From: Bacteroidales bacterium UBA3810
GTDB taxonomy: Bacteria; Bacteroidota; Bacteroidia; Bacteroidales; Paludibacteraceae
Direction of reading: 5' to 3'
Assembly: GCA_002368645.1 (NCBI GenBank)
Contig: DFEE01000020.1
Location: 60,964-124,963, forward strand
DNA: 64,000 nucleotides
In this document: positions 17,770 through 26,661 of the stretch, piece by piece
Layout: every line of letters begins with the position of its first letter
How positions within the stretch are numbered: the stretch's first letter is position 1
Program-made: the position numbers and the translations under genes
Notes under the pieces: generated by a model
What the model was told of the DNA's origin: nothing
What the model saw: only the letters and a program-made list of their open reading frames with translations
The model's database searches: none

Positions 17770-18717
17770 TTACGGATAAACGAAGCCGACGTTGTCCACC
17801 CAGAGTGTATTGCCGTCATGACCGGTAAAGGCAGGATAACGTCCCGAACTAATCATGAGCACAAGGTGCGTCGGTTCATCATTGGAAAAACCTACCTCCT
17901 CGACATCAACCATTTTACCGGCAGCATTTTTCGCTCTAAAGGTGTTATAACCAATGTTCTCGTAGTCCTTATAATCCGCACGGGTCGTGATGTCACCATA
18001 CTTGATGGGAATACGATGCGCATTGACCCATTCGGGTATATCGTACCAAATCTGCTCATATGCCGTACCGACACGATAGGCATAGATATGTCCGTTTTCC
18101 TCCCAACGTTTCTGGAGATAGACATAAATCTGTGCATAGTCGCGTCCTTCCAATTGCTTGCAACCGGCAAGCGGTTTAGCTTTCGTGATGATATTGGAAT
18201 CTTCAATGCGCGCCTTATAGTCCAATTGCAGCGCGATAGGGCGCCGTGTAAAAGGAACCCCCATCTCGACGATGCTATAGGGGTCAGAAGCACCCTTCAT
18301 CGGCACGGGTTCATAGGTTTTACCGGTAAAGATAGTGCCAGCGATTTGCAATTTAATATCCATACCCATCACTTCCATGGTCTCCAAGCGGCAGTCCATA
18401 CGGGCGCAAAAGCCATCACCACGACGCTCAGGCGAAGTAGTACCGGAAGTTTTATCCACGCCGGCAGCTTTGGCATACGCATTGCTGACAGACCACGGAT
18501 TACCATTCAAGCCATACTCAAAGGGGATATTGCCACGAATTGTATCGGTAGGAGCAATGGCATAAAGGACTTTGGTTTTACCTCCGATAATTTTACTTTC
18601 CTTGATATAACGAACCACCCATGAGTCCATATCGCCATAAGGCAGTAACTCAAAGTGCTCCGCCCAAAGGCTATTACTAATCAACAGTAACAGGAGTGGT
18701 ATAAAGCGTTTCAGCAT
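17770..18717 (-). CDS. PCMD domain (putative carbohydrate metabolism) secreted protein
   Basis: A 315-residue exported protein. The signal peptide MLKRFIPLLLLLISNSLWAE is clear and fixes the start. The fold appears to be an all-beta galactose-binding-like domain; the C-terminal LWVDNVGFVYP and the PERRGDGFCARMD strand match my memory of the PCMD domain (PF13201). Such proteins are usually surface-associated in carbohydrate-use or fimbria-like loci. The start overlaps the 3' end of the SGNH gene by 41 bp, so the two are probably translated together. Confidence 0.78.
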   Translation of the reverse strand: MLKRFIPLLLLLISNSLWAEHFELLPYGDMDSWVVRYIKESKIIGGKTKVLYAIAPTDTIRGNIPFEYGLNGNPWSVSNAYAKAAGVDKTSGTTSPERRGDGFCARMDCRLETMEVMGMDIKLQIAGTIFTGKTYEPVPMKGASDPYSIVEMGVPFTRRPIALQLDYKARIEDSNIITKAKPLAGCKQLEGRDYAQIYVYLQKRWEENGHIYAYRVGTAYEQIWYDIPEWVNAHRIPIKYGDITTRADYKDYENIGYNTFRAKNAAGKMVDVEEVGFSNDEPTHLVLMISSGRYPAFTGHDGNTLWVDNVGFVYP

Positions 18718-19405
18718 GATTGTAGAGATTAATATTATCTTCCAATTCCTTGATTGATGCGGCTTCCAAAGCCCATAATTGCGCTACCCAAAGGGCACCT
18801 TTCTCCGTCAAGTTCATACCATCGGTGTATAACTCCCCGGTCTGCTGCTCAGTATAGGAAGCGAGTTCCGACGCTGTTTTCTGCTCAAGGTCAATCATAG
18901 GCACTTTCGTACGGAGTGCGACACGGCGTGTGGCTTCAGCATAGAGTCCGAAGGACTGATAGAATTGCTGTTCGGCATTGCGTCGTACACGGGAAACGGG
19001 GGTGGCTAAAATGACCGTCAGTCCCGCTTTCTGCGCTTTTGTTACCATAGTGAGTAGGTGATGTTCAAAAGCCTCAATCGTTGAGAAAGCCTGTCCTTTA
19101 TCGGGGTTAAGGTCATTGAGTCCAAACTGGATAAGGAGCACATCTTTCTTCTTGGCATTCGTGAGAATATAGTTCCACCGCTCCGAAGTTATGAACGATG
19201 CCACACCTTGAGCATCCGCTGCAAGATTTTTCACCACCATATCCGTCAGATAGGTCGGTAAAACTTGCGCCCACCCACGGGAAGGATTAGCTAACTCCAC
19301 TTGGTCTGCAGCAGTATTATCACCTGCTACCCAAAGTGTACGCGGCTGTTTGGCGTAACCCAAAGTCGCAGCCAACAGAAAGGCAAATAGTACAATTCTT
19401 TTCAT
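18677..19405 (-). CDS. SGNH-fold secreted protein lacking catalytic Ser and His
   Basis: A 242-residue protein, signal peptide about 1-18 (MKRIVLFAFLLAATLGYA). It follows the rhamnogalacturonan acetylesterase-like SGNH plan. Block I reads VAGDNTAAD, where the nucleophile Ser of GDS is Asn30. Block III is QFGLND (Asn97, Asp98). Block V reads DGMNLTEKGA, where the catalytic His is Asn198. Both replacements are clear codons (AAT and AAC). Without Ser and His it is probably not a hydrolase and may bind carbohydrate instead. The ATG at 19405 is chosen because an upstream extension to 19489 would run through the promoter. Confidence 0.8.
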   Translation of the reverse strand: MKRIVLFAFLLAATLGYAKQPRTLWVAGDNTAADQVELANPSRGWAQVLPTYLTDMVVKNLAADAQGVASFITSERWNYILTNAKKKDVLLIQFGLNDLNPDKGQAFSTIEAFEHHLLTMVTKAQKAGLTVILATPVSRVRRNAEQQFYQSFGLYAEATRRVALRTKVPMIDLEQKTASELASYTEQQTGELYTDGMNLTEKGALWVAQLWALEAASIKELEDNINLYNHAETLYTTPVTVD

Positions 19406-19424
19406 AATTAGCAAATTTAACGCG

Positions 19425-19472
19425 CAAAAGTAACAAAAATTTTGCACATATGCAAAAAAAAATGTATTTTTG
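19425..19472. promoter_or_regulatory. interlocked divergent promoters, SGNH gene / aroC
   Basis: Plus strand: TTTG 19441-19444, 20 bp, TATTTTTG 19465-19472. Minus strand: TTTG 19456-19453, 20 bp, TACTTTTG 19432-19425. The two -33 boxes form the dyad TTTGCACATATGCAAA. The aroC ATG follows its -7 box by only 9 bp, so the leader is only a few nucleotides. Confidence 0.8.
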
Positions 19473-19481
19473 CACCGAAAA

Positions 19482-20414
19482 ATGAACACTATCGGTACTA
19501 CATTTCGTTTTACTTCCTTTGGAGAGTCCCACGGTCACGCCATAGGAGGCGTTTTAGACGGTGTTCCTGCCGGAATTAGGATAGACCTTGAGATGATTCG
19601 GGAGGCATTGGCTCGTCGTGCCGGTCGCATAGGCAGTGTAGAAGACAGTTCTATAGGCACCTCTCCCCGTGCACGTCGGGAGTCAGATGAAGTGGAATGG
19701 CTCAGCGGCGTGCTGGACGGAGTAACATTAGGCACTCCTATAGCGTTTATTATCCGCAATACCGATGCGCGTCCGGAAGATTATCTTTGGTTACAAGACT
19801 CCTACCGCCCCGGGCATGCCGATTGGGTGTATCAGCAGAAATACGGTATCCGCGATTACCGCGGAGGCGGTCGCGCGTCAGCCCGCGAAACCGTATCGCG
19901 TGTAGTAGCCGGTGAGATAGCACGGAAGTTGCTTCTTGAACACAGAATAGAGGTGCATGCCACATTGACCCAAATAGGTGAAGAAGAAGACCCTACCCGT
20001 TTCGAGCCGCTCCTAAAAGAAGTGCAGCAAGCGGGGGACTCCATCGGCGGTATCGTCAGTTGCACTATCACAGGTTTAGGAGTAGGCGTAGGCGAACCGA
20101 TATTCGACAAACTGTCTGCACGTTTAGCCGCAGCCATGCTCTCCATCAACGGCTGCAAAGGCTTTGATTATGATTTGGGGTTTGAGTCCCTGCACTACCG
20201 CGGTTCAGCGTATATCGAAAGAAAAGAAAGTATTTCGGGAGGTATATCTACCGGAGAGCCTATCCGGTTTAGAGCCGTTTTTAAGCCCGCGGCAACCATT
20301 GCTCAGCGGTATAAGGGTCGCCACGATGTCTGCATTGCCATACGGGCAGTTCCTGTGGTGGAGGCTATGACTAATTTGGTACTGATTGATATGTTATATG
20401 AATCCGCTCAATGA
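19482..20414 (+). CDS. aroC: chorismate synthase (compact form)
   Basis: Converts EPSP to chorismate, the last shikimate step, using reduced FMN. GESHG with His17 and RPGHADWVYQQKYGIRDYRGG with His112 are present, as are GGRASARET, MLSINGCKGF and KGRHDVC...RAVPVVEAM. The protein is 310 residues, whereas most homologues have about 350-360. It lacks three loops: after LTQIG, before SGGISTGEP, and between KPAATI and KGRHD. The ATG at 19482 gives the family N-terminus. It overlaps the next gene by 17 bp. Confidence 0.93.
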   Translation: MNTIGTTFRFTSFGESHGHAIGGVLDGVPAGIRIDLEMIREALARRAGRIGSVEDSSIGTSPRARRESDEVEWLSGVLDGVTLGTPIAFIIRNTDARPEDYLWLQDSYRPGHADWVYQQKYGIRDYRGGGRASARETVSRVVAGEIARKLLLEHRIEVHATLTQIGEEEDPTRFEPLLKEVQQAGDSIGGIVSCTITGLGVGVGEPIFDKLSARLAAAMLSINGCKGFDYDLGFESLHYRGSAYIERKESISGGISTGEPIRFRAVFKPAATIAQRYKGRHDVCIAIRAVPVVEAMTNLVLIDMLYESAQ

Positions 20415-21255
20415 TATAATAGCTCCTATTCGGGAGGATTTGCAACGCTTTGAGGCTGCGTACAGCAAGGCATTATCGTCTGAGGCTGTTCCGTTATTAT
20501 CGTCTGCCTGCGAGTATATTCAACTCAAGAAAGGTAAACGCCTGCGCCCCATTCTAACGCTATTGGCGGCGCGTGTGTGCGGTGATGTGACCGAAGCGTC
20601 TATCAGAACTGCTGTGGCATTAGAGATGCTTCATGCCGCGTCACTTATACACGACGATGTGGTGGACAACTCCGACACCAGGCACGGTCAAGCCGCATTA
20701 CATATGCGTTTCAACAACAAGATAGCCGTCCTCGTAGGAGACTACCTTTTTGCCTCTGTAACGGCGATTATGACCGCCGTGGAAGATAGAAAGATTTCAG
20801 AAATTCTCTCCCATATCGTAGCAGCTCTCGTAGAAGGGGAATTATTGGAATTACAACAACCGGATGAATGGTCCGAGGAGCAATATATAGCCATGATAGA
20901 GCACAAGACGGCAGTTCTATTCAGTGCCTGCGCAGAGACAGGTGCCCGCTCTGCTCAAGCCTCCGAAACGCAATGTCAGGCCCTCAAACAATTCGGACAT
21001 GAGTTGGGTATATGCTTCCAAATTCAAGACGATATACTGGATGTTATCGGTGCCTCAGGCATGGGTAAGCCAACTCAGGCAGACTCTAAAGACGGCAAAC
21101 GCACCCTACCCTATGTTCGCGGAGTGGATTATGCCCGCGCACGTATGGAAGAACATAAAGAAAGGGCGCTTAACGCCCTATCTATCTTTGAGGAGAGTGA
21201 GAGTCTGAATGCCCTTAGAGAACTCGTTCGATTTGCTGTGACAAGGAGTTTTTAA
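20398..21255 (+). CDS. polyprenyl synthetase (all-trans isoprenyl diphosphate synthase)
   Basis: A 285-residue prenyl chain-elongating enzyme. The first aspartate motif DDVVD (86-90), with HDDVVDNSDTRHG context, and the second DDILD (211-215) with FQIQDD are intact. GKRLRP binds the homoallylic substrate. The motif between them fits octaprenyl-type synthases (quinone side chains), but chain length cannot be assigned safely. It starts inside the aroC 3' end, so it is in the aroC transcript. Its stop overlaps the yggS stop on the opposite strand within TTAA (21252-21255). Confidence 0.87.
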   Translation: MNPLNDIIAPIREDLQRFEAAYSKALSSEAVPLLSSACEYIQLKKGKRLRPILTLLAARVCGDVTEASIRTAVALEMLHAASLIHDDVVDNSDTRHGQAALHMRFNNKIAVLVGDYLFASVTAIMTAVEDRKISEILSHIVAALVEGELLELQQPDEWSEEQYIAMIEHKTAVLFSACAETGARSAQASETQCQALKQFGHELGICFQIQDDILDVIGASGMGKPTQADSKDGKRTLPYVRGVDYARARMEEHKERALNALSIFEESESLNALRELVRFAVTRSF

Positions 21256-21905
21256 GTCCGACTATAATCGCGTTCTCCAAAGATACGGGAACCTACCCGT
21301 ATCATGGTTGCCCCTTCCTCTATCGCAATGGGATAATCGTCCGACATACCCATAGAAAGCTTCAGCGGCTGCTGTCCGGGCATCTTAACAGCGAGGTCAT
21401 GCAGGGTTTTGAAACAACGGCGTATCTCTGCCTCGTCATCGGTATTGGTCGCCATGGTCATAAGTCCTACTACGCAGACATTCGGATAAACCTGTAATTG
21501 CTCCTCCGTAGGCAATTCGTCCGGTAAGAACCCCGACTTGGTACTTTCCTTCGCGACATGAACCTCTAAGAGCACATCAATGATACGATTGACCTTAGCA
21601 GCCTCCTTATTGATGACTGCCAATAGTTTCAGCGAATCCACGGAGTGAATAAGATGAATAAAAGGGGTAATGTACTTGACCTTATTGGTCTGGAGATGCC
21701 CGATGAAGTGCCAACGAATATCTTTCGGCAATGCTTCATACTTAGCGGTCAGTTCCTGCACATGACTTTCGCCAAAGTCTCTTTCACCGGCATTATAGGC
21801 TTCCTCGATGGCTTCAATAGGCTGAAACTTAGAGACCGCAACAAGTGTAACCGATGGCGGTAGAGTCTGTCTAATAGTTGCTATTTGTGAGCGTATATCA
21901 ACCAT
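21252..21905 (-). CDS. YggS family PLP-binding protein
   Basis: A 217-residue single-domain PLP protein (PLPHP/YggS/PROSC), involved in PLP homeostasis rather than known catalysis. The PLP lysine is Lys26 in TLVAVSKF. FGESHVQELTAKYE, WHFIGHLQTNK and LSMGMSDDY are the family motifs. Its ATG shares a base with the stop of the DUF4494 gene (TAATG). It is the last gene of the long nusB operon. Confidence 0.93.
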   Translation of the reverse strand: MVDIRSQIATIRQTLPPSVTLVAVSKFQPIEAIEEAYNAGERDFGESHVQELTAKYEALPKDIRWHFIGHLQTNKVKYITPFIHLIHSVDSLKLLAVINKEAAKVNRIIDVLLEVHVAKESTKSGFLPDELPTEEQLQVYPNVCVVGLMTMATNTDDEAEIRRCFKTLHDLAVKMPGQQPLKLSMGMSDDYPIAIEEGATMIRVGSRIFGERDYSRT

Positions 21906-22324
21906 TATTCCCCTACAGCACGAAGTACATCCATAATCGGTGTACGCAGAATAGATACCAGCTCACAATCAAGGTGAGACACTTGCTCATGCAGCCGTTT
22001 AAGCGCTTGGTTAAGATCCGCCGCCTGAATAAGTAACGTAGCACTCTTGCGGGTTTCCTTACCATCCTCTTCCACCGTGATGAGTTCAATCTTACCTTTA
22101 TACCATTTATCCCCGGTGGTGTTATCAAGGATATCAAAGTATTGCACTTTTCGACAACTCGTAACTTCGCAGTCTCCGGAGATAAAAGGTTTGATTTCTT
22201 CTAATAATCGGCCTTCTACATCGGTGCAATTAATACCCTCAACGATATAGGTTTCTTTTACTTTAGCGGGATTATCCTCGCCGGTTTGACGCTCGTAAGC
22301 GACTTTTAATTCGTATAGTATCAT
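21905..22324 (-). CDS. DUF4494 protein
   Basis: A 139-residue cytoplasmic protein of a family restricted to Bacteroidetes: ILYELKVAYERQTGED, YIVEGINCTDVEGRL and the central VQYFDI/DKWYKGKI strands. No enzymatic motif is visible and no function is established. It overlaps its upstream neighbour by 4 bp (ATGA) and yggS by 1 bp, so the three are tightly coupled. Confidence 0.85.
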   Translation of the reverse strand: MILYELKVAYERQTGEDNPAKVKETYIVEGINCTDVEGRLLEEIKPFISGDCEVTSCRKVQYFDILDNTTGDKWYKGKIELITVEEDGKETRKSATLLIQAADLNQALKRLHEQVSHLDCELVSILRTPIMDVLRAVGE

Positions 22325-23730
22325 AGTTCTAATAGTTGTTTTAAATCATTTATATCCAAATGCTCCGGATAGATACGCCGTGAGCCGGAACGATACAGCA
22401 ATACTGCCTTGCCCTCTTGCCACTGGTTATAGAGGGTGACCACGACATCTCCCATCGTGCGTTTATTATACGAGGAGAGCAGAGCCGGTTGGTTCATCAG
22501 GTCCGTCTGCGTATAGGCAAACTTAACCCCTTCGAACTCCAACATAAAGTTTGCCGCTTGGCGTTGCAGTGCTGCCAAGTCCATTTTCTTCTGCTCGATG
22601 AGTTTATGGTTAAGGTAAATGGTAGTACCATACGCACCATCCACCCACCGTTCATGTCCATACAATGCCATGAGGTAAGTATTGAGTAAGGCAGAGGCTT
22701 TATCGATATTGAAATGCTGCTGGGCAAGATGGAGTGCTTCGCGTTTGGCACTGCCGACTCCTTTGCGCGGAAGACCTATAACTAAGAGTTGGTAACTCTC
22801 ACGCCCGATACGTTTATCCAATTGATCCATTAGATACCCTAAATCTTGATTGAGGCAGAGGTACATATCCTCCTGTTCTGCAGTCTCTATATCATCCGAG
22901 TTTGCCTCCGGAGTAAGGGTATTGAGTTGCAAAAGCAACATATCGGGGATATTGTCCTTGCCAAGCGCTTCTTTTTGCTGGAGCGCCAAAGCTAATTCAA
23001 TAACGAGCGTATTGGCAGCAGGCGTCAGCAGCAGATTGGTTGAAGGCAGATAACTGAAACTGTTCTTACGTTCTTTCGCAGTAGGATGCAGGTAAGTAGA
23101 GATTGCCATGCGCGGAGTCCATGTCCTCTCCGCTAACTCGGCAATACGCCCGCTACGATTAAAAGCATCGGCAGCTGCCGGCAAGCCATAGGAGTAATAG
23201 CCGGTGCTAACCCATTGTTGTTCGACAGGCTCCAACCAGCAACAGGCCGTAGCACAATGCCCTGCCATCAAGACCGTGGTTGAAGGACGAAGACCCAATG
23301 CATAAATCTTAGCATCCATATGCTTGATTCTCAAACGGTCTGCCAAGGTGGGAGACATTAACGCTTCCGGAGATATATGGACAGTTGTCCCAATACCGGT
23401 TACATTAGGGTCCTCCAACAGTGGAACGGCTTTTCGTTTGCGCGTATCAAAGACGGAATCCATCGCATAGCCATGATCAAAGGGGGTTTGCCCCGTAAGC
23501 AAAGAAGCCGTTGTTTCATCCCCGCCGAACACAAGATGAGGGAATGTTAACGAAGAGCGATAACCCTCCTCTGCTAAAGTGCGTAGTCCACCTTGCTGCA
23601 AATAGGGTTGCAACTGAGTAATATTCTCTCCTGTCAAACCGTCCGTAAGCACCACTACCGTCAATTTAGGCGTGCCTGAGAGCGAAGCGGCTAATGTTAT
23701 TATCGTACTAAGTAAAGCAATCTTACGCAT
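22321..23730 (-). CDS. alkaline-phosphatase-superfamily protein, catalytic residues apparently lost
   Basis: A 469-residue exported protein (signal peptide about 1-19). The opening PKLTVVVLTDGL, then GGLRTLAEEGY and LLTGQTPFDHGYAMDSV, align with Bacteroidetes alkaline phosphatases of the PafA/nucleotide-pyrophosphatase type. The nucleophile region that normally reads PTVTxxGHTS is here HLVFGGDETTAS. The metal-binding ADHG motif is replaced by VIGLPRKG. Only the first Asp (TDG) remains obvious. It is therefore probably inactive or repurposed. It overlaps DUF4105 upstream by 31 bp. Confidence 0.75.
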   Translation of the reverse strand: MRKIALLSTIITLAASLSGTPKLTVVVLTDGLTGENITQLQPYLQQGGLRTLAEEGYRSSLTFPHLVFGGDETTASLLTGQTPFDHGYAMDSVFDTRKRKAVPLLEDPNVTGIGTTVHISPEALMSPTLADRLRIKHMDAKIYALGLRPSTTVLMAGHCATACCWLEPVEQQWVSTGYYSYGLPAAADAFNRSGRIAELAERTWTPRMAISTYLHPTAKERKNSFSYLPSTNLLLTPAANTLVIELALALQQKEALGKDNIPDMLLLQLNTLTPEANSDDIETAEQEDMYLCLNQDLGYLMDQLDKRIGRESYQLLVIGLPRKGVGSAKREALHLAQQHFNIDKASALLNTYLMALYGHERWVDGAYGTTIYLNHKLIEQKKMDLAALQRQAANFMLEFEGVKFAYTQTDLMNQPALLSSYNKRTMGDVVVTLYNQWQEGKAVLLYRSGSRRIYPEHLDINDLKQLLEL

Positions 23731-24626
23731 AAATGAGTTAATGGAAAAAGGAGTATTCGTGCATTAAATCCTACAAAAGGATGGATAGAGTAATTGGCAA
23801 GAAAAAACGATATTCCGAATAAACTGAGCCAAAGGACAGCAAGCGGCAGGTCATAGTACCAACGGAAGTGTTTCCGCTTCCTATCCCATAATGTAAGGAG
23901 CAACAAAAATACTATCATCGCACTATAACCGACATACCATGTTCCATACCACGGCACATGATTAGGCCTAAAAGGTGATATATGTCCTTCCTTAACAAGA
24001 GGTGTACCGTCCGGCAAAAAGGCTTGAGCTATGTAGTACATCAATTGGTCCGGCAAAAAGACACACATATCTCCCGACAACGGGACATCAGCTTTATGAC
24101 CAAAGACCATATTGATACCAAATCCTATCCAACCTCGTGGGTCGGTATAACGATTGAGCACTTGCCTATAGGTCATCCCATCTAACGCATTGTAGGACGA
24201 GTGGATAGCACCGCCTAATGCTTGCCGAATAAGCCTATAGGGGCGCGTAGCACAATTATCAAAGACAAAATTATAGAGGTAGGTGCGGTTAACAGGTTCG
24301 TAATTAAGCATCAGAGCCTCAAAGATAGAAACAGCCTGACTATCCGTCAGATTAAGTACTTGTTCATAGACATCACGCCCTTCCATTTCATAGTAGGAAG
24401 CGAAGGAATAACCATCTTGGATACCTAACTCATAGTAGGTCTCGCCACGGACAAACTTGGAGTAGAAATGGTCTGTATCAAAATCAAATAGGCCATAGTT
24501 AAATACCCAATTAAGCCCCGTCTCCGAGTCTTGGACCCGAATGGCAGTATGTCCGTAGTGTGCATAAACCTCCTCTCCCGGAGTACAGGTCAGCAAACTA
24601 ATAGTGATGGCAAGAAGGTAGAACAT
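23700..24626 (-). CDS. DUF4105 (Lnb-like N-terminal) membrane protein
   Basis: A 308-residue protein. TISLLTCTPGEEVYAHYGHTAIRV, with paired His, matches DUF4105, a periplasmic domain related to a papain-like/lacto-N-biosidase N-terminal domain; the conserved Cys of NYGL...FDNCATRPYR is present. The C-terminal 90 residues contain two or three membrane helices. ATG 24626 is chosen because it starts just before the conserved block; a GTG at 24659 is an alternative. The role in the envelope is unknown. Both ends overlap neighbours (31 bp and 37 bp). Confidence 0.8.
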   Translation of the reverse strand: MFYLLAITISLLTCTPGEEVYAHYGHTAIRVQDSETGLNWVFNYGLFDFDTDHFYSKFVRGETYYELGIQDGYSFASYYEMEGRDVYEQVLNLTDSQAVSIFEALMLNYEPVNRTYLYNFVFDNCATRPYRLIRQALGGAIHSSYNALDGMTYRQVLNRYTDPRGWIGFGINMVFGHKADVPLSGDMCVFLPDQLMYYIAQAFLPDGTPLVKEGHISPFRPNHVPWYGTWYVGYSAMIVFLLLLTLWDRKRKHFRWYYDLPLAVLWLSLFGISFFLANYSIHPFVGFNARILLFPLTHLCVRLLYLVR

Positions 24627-25180
24627 AAACCCACAATAAATCCAATAATAACCTGCCACTCGTCATGAGCACGCAGGTAAAGACGTGCATACATAATTAG
24701 TAGAACCGGTAAAAATAAACAAATTAGCACCGAAAAAGAAGGCATAATACCGGCATAGTAAAAAAAAGCTAAAATACCTCCTATCAATCCGCCAATACCT
24801 GCGAGGTGCGAACTGATTTTCCACTTAAGGTTAACAACCGTCACCAACCCTAAGCACACCAAACCACCTATCGCAGAAGCTAAAAAGAATGGTGCTACAT
24901 GCATAACTTTCCATAGAAAATAACACCAAACGCCATAACATAGCATCGTATAGAGGTAGGGTAATGTCCGCTCAGAAGGATTATCAATATAGATATCGGC
25001 TATGTGACCTCGACGAATGCCGAGCAGAATAACTATCAGTGGCACCAAAGCGGTCATAAAGAACGTCGTACCGATTCCAATAGCGTTACGGCTATAGAGC
25101 GCCATAGCGATAGTGGGCATCCACAAGGGGTAACAGACGATACTCCACACTTTAGCCAATATGGTGAGAAATTGCTGCAT
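24590..25180 (-). CDS. PAP2-like membrane phosphatase
   Basis: A 196-residue protein with about six membrane helices. It carries a reduced PAP2 signature: NPSERTLPYL (RxxP), ISSHLAGIGG (SxH) and ARLYLRAHDEW (Rx5H type). The family dephosphorylates lipid phosphates such as undecaprenyl diphosphate or lipid A precursors. The first motif lacks the usual Lys, so activity is not certain. It is coupled to rpoN by TAATG. Confidence 0.75.
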   Translation of the reverse strand: MQQFLTILAKVWSIVCYPLWMPTIAMALYSRNAIGIGTTFFMTALVPLIVILLGIRRGHIADIYIDNPSERTLPYLYTMLCYGVWCYFLWKVMHVAPFFLASAIGGLVCLGLVTVVNLKWKISSHLAGIGGLIGGILAFFYYAGIMPSFSVLICLFLPVLLIMYARLYLRAHDEWQVIIGFIVGLCSTFLPSLLVC

Positions 25181-26661
25181 TAAGCTTGTTTACGTAATCG
25201 AGCGACCGGAATACCGAATAACTCACGATACTTCGCTATTGTGCGACGCGCAATAGGATAACCTATTTTTGTCATTTCGGCGGCAATGGCTTCATCACTG
25301 AGGGGGGCTGACTTATCTTCCTTAGCGATAATCTCCTGCATGGCTTTCTTTATTTCGCGCGTGCTGACCTCTTCCCCATCGCCGTTTTGCATTCCTTCAG
25401 AGAAAAAGTGCTTGAGGGGATAGATGCCAAATTCGGTTTGGACAAATTTATTATTGGTAACACGGCTGACTGTTGAGACATCATATCCTGTTTTGTCGGC
25501 TATATCTTGCAGGATCATAGGTTTCAAGTAGGCTTCGTCTCCTTCTTGAAAAAACTCTCGTTGCTCATCGACAATCGCTACCATAATGCGGTAAAGTGTC
25601 TCGTTGCGTTGCTGAATAGCGGCGATAAACCACTGCGCTTCGCCAATCTTCGTATTGACGAACTGTAGGGCTTCCTTCATACCTTTATCGCTATCGGGAG
25701 CCTTGCTATACTCCTTCGCCATCTGCTGATATTCCTGACTGACATGCAAGTCTGGTATATCGTTGGTATTGAGAGTAATAGTTATTTCTTCCTCATTAAC
25801 TTCAACATAAAAATCCGGCACGATAACCGACTCTTTACTCTCTAATATATTTCCGGTAAAAGCATTAGCGGGTTTCTGGTTTAGGTGAACTATCTCGGTG
25901 ACTGCCTCGCGCATCTCATCATTAGTCAGTTCCAATAGTTCCTGTACCCTATCGTAATGGCGCTTACTGAACTCTTCAAAACAAAAAGTAACAATACGCA
26001 AAGCATTATTGATAGCCGGAGTCTCTTTCTTTTGCTTAAGTTGAGTCGATAAACACTCCTGCAAATTAGCAGACGCTATCCCGGCAGGGTCAAAAGTTTT
26101 TATCTGCTCCACAATCTCAGACATCTGCTCCTCCGGCACCTGTAGACCTTCTTGGAAATAGAGGTCATCGACCAATTGCTCTGTTGTCCGTCGAAGATAA
26201 CCTTCTGCATCTATATTACCCAATACCCATTTGGCGATATGTCGCTCGGGTTTAGTCATCTTGGTGAGATAGACTTGACTTTTAAGGTATTCCATAAGGG
26301 TTGTACCTCCGGAATATGTCCACTCGTCGCGGTTATCATCATCCGGGGAATAGTTCTGCATCTTACCCTGCTTATAGTCCGGTGTTTCGTCGTCTTCGAC
26401 ATATTCATCATAGTTGAAATCATCGTTCTGCAAGGGGTTGACATAATCCTCTTCCTCACCGTATAGTTCTTTCTCTTCCTGTTCTTTTTCCTGCTCAATA
26501 GGATCTATTCCTTCCTCAAGAGCCGGATTGGCTTGTAACTCCTCATTCACTCGCTGCTGCAACTCCATAGAAGGCAACTCCAACAAGCGAATTTCATTGA
26601 TTTGCTCCGGAGAGAGATGCAATTGCTGCTTCTGTTTGAGTTGTAAACTTAAGCCTTGCAT
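25180..26661 (-). CDS. rpoN: RNA polymerase sigma-54 factor
   Basis: A 493-residue sigma-54. Region I is Gln-rich (LSLQLKQKQQLHLSPEQI), region II is strongly acidic (about 60-120), the core-binding and HTH domains follow, and the RpoN box ARRTIAKYRE sits at 471-480. It directs transcription from -24/-12 promoters with AAA enhancer-binding activators; none is encoded in this window. It overlaps the aminotransferase gene by 13 bp and the PAP2 gene by 1 bp. Confidence 0.96.
   Translation of the reverse strand: MQGLSLQLKQKQQLHLSPEQINEIRLLELPSMELQQRVNEELQANPALEEGIDPIEQEKEQEEKELYGEEEDYVNPLQNDDFNYDEYVEDDETPDYKQGKMQNYSPDDDNRDEWTYSGGTTLMEYLKSQVYLTKMTKPERHIAKWVLGNIDAEGYLRRTTEQLVDDLYFQEGLQVPEEQMSEIVEQIKTFDPAGIASANLQECLSTQLKQKKETPAINNALRIVTFCFEEFSKRHYDRVQELLELTNDEMREAVTEIVHLNQKPANAFTGNILESKESVIVPDFYVEVNEEEITITLNTNDIPDLHVSQEYQQMAKEYSKAPDSDKGMKEALQFVNTKIGEAQWFIAAIQQRNETLYRIMVAIVDEQREFFQEGDEAYLKPMILQDIADKTGYDVSTVSRVTNNKFVQTEFGIYPLKHFFSEGMQNGDGEEVSTREIKKAMQEIIAKEDKSAPLSDEAIAAEMTKIGYPIARRTIAKYRELFGIPVARLRKQA

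Noticed and set aside
17752..18624. 290-codon plus-strand open frame opposite the PCMD gene
   Set aside because: It is antisense to a gene with a clear signal peptide and domain; its translation shows no family likeness and looks like a shadow frame.
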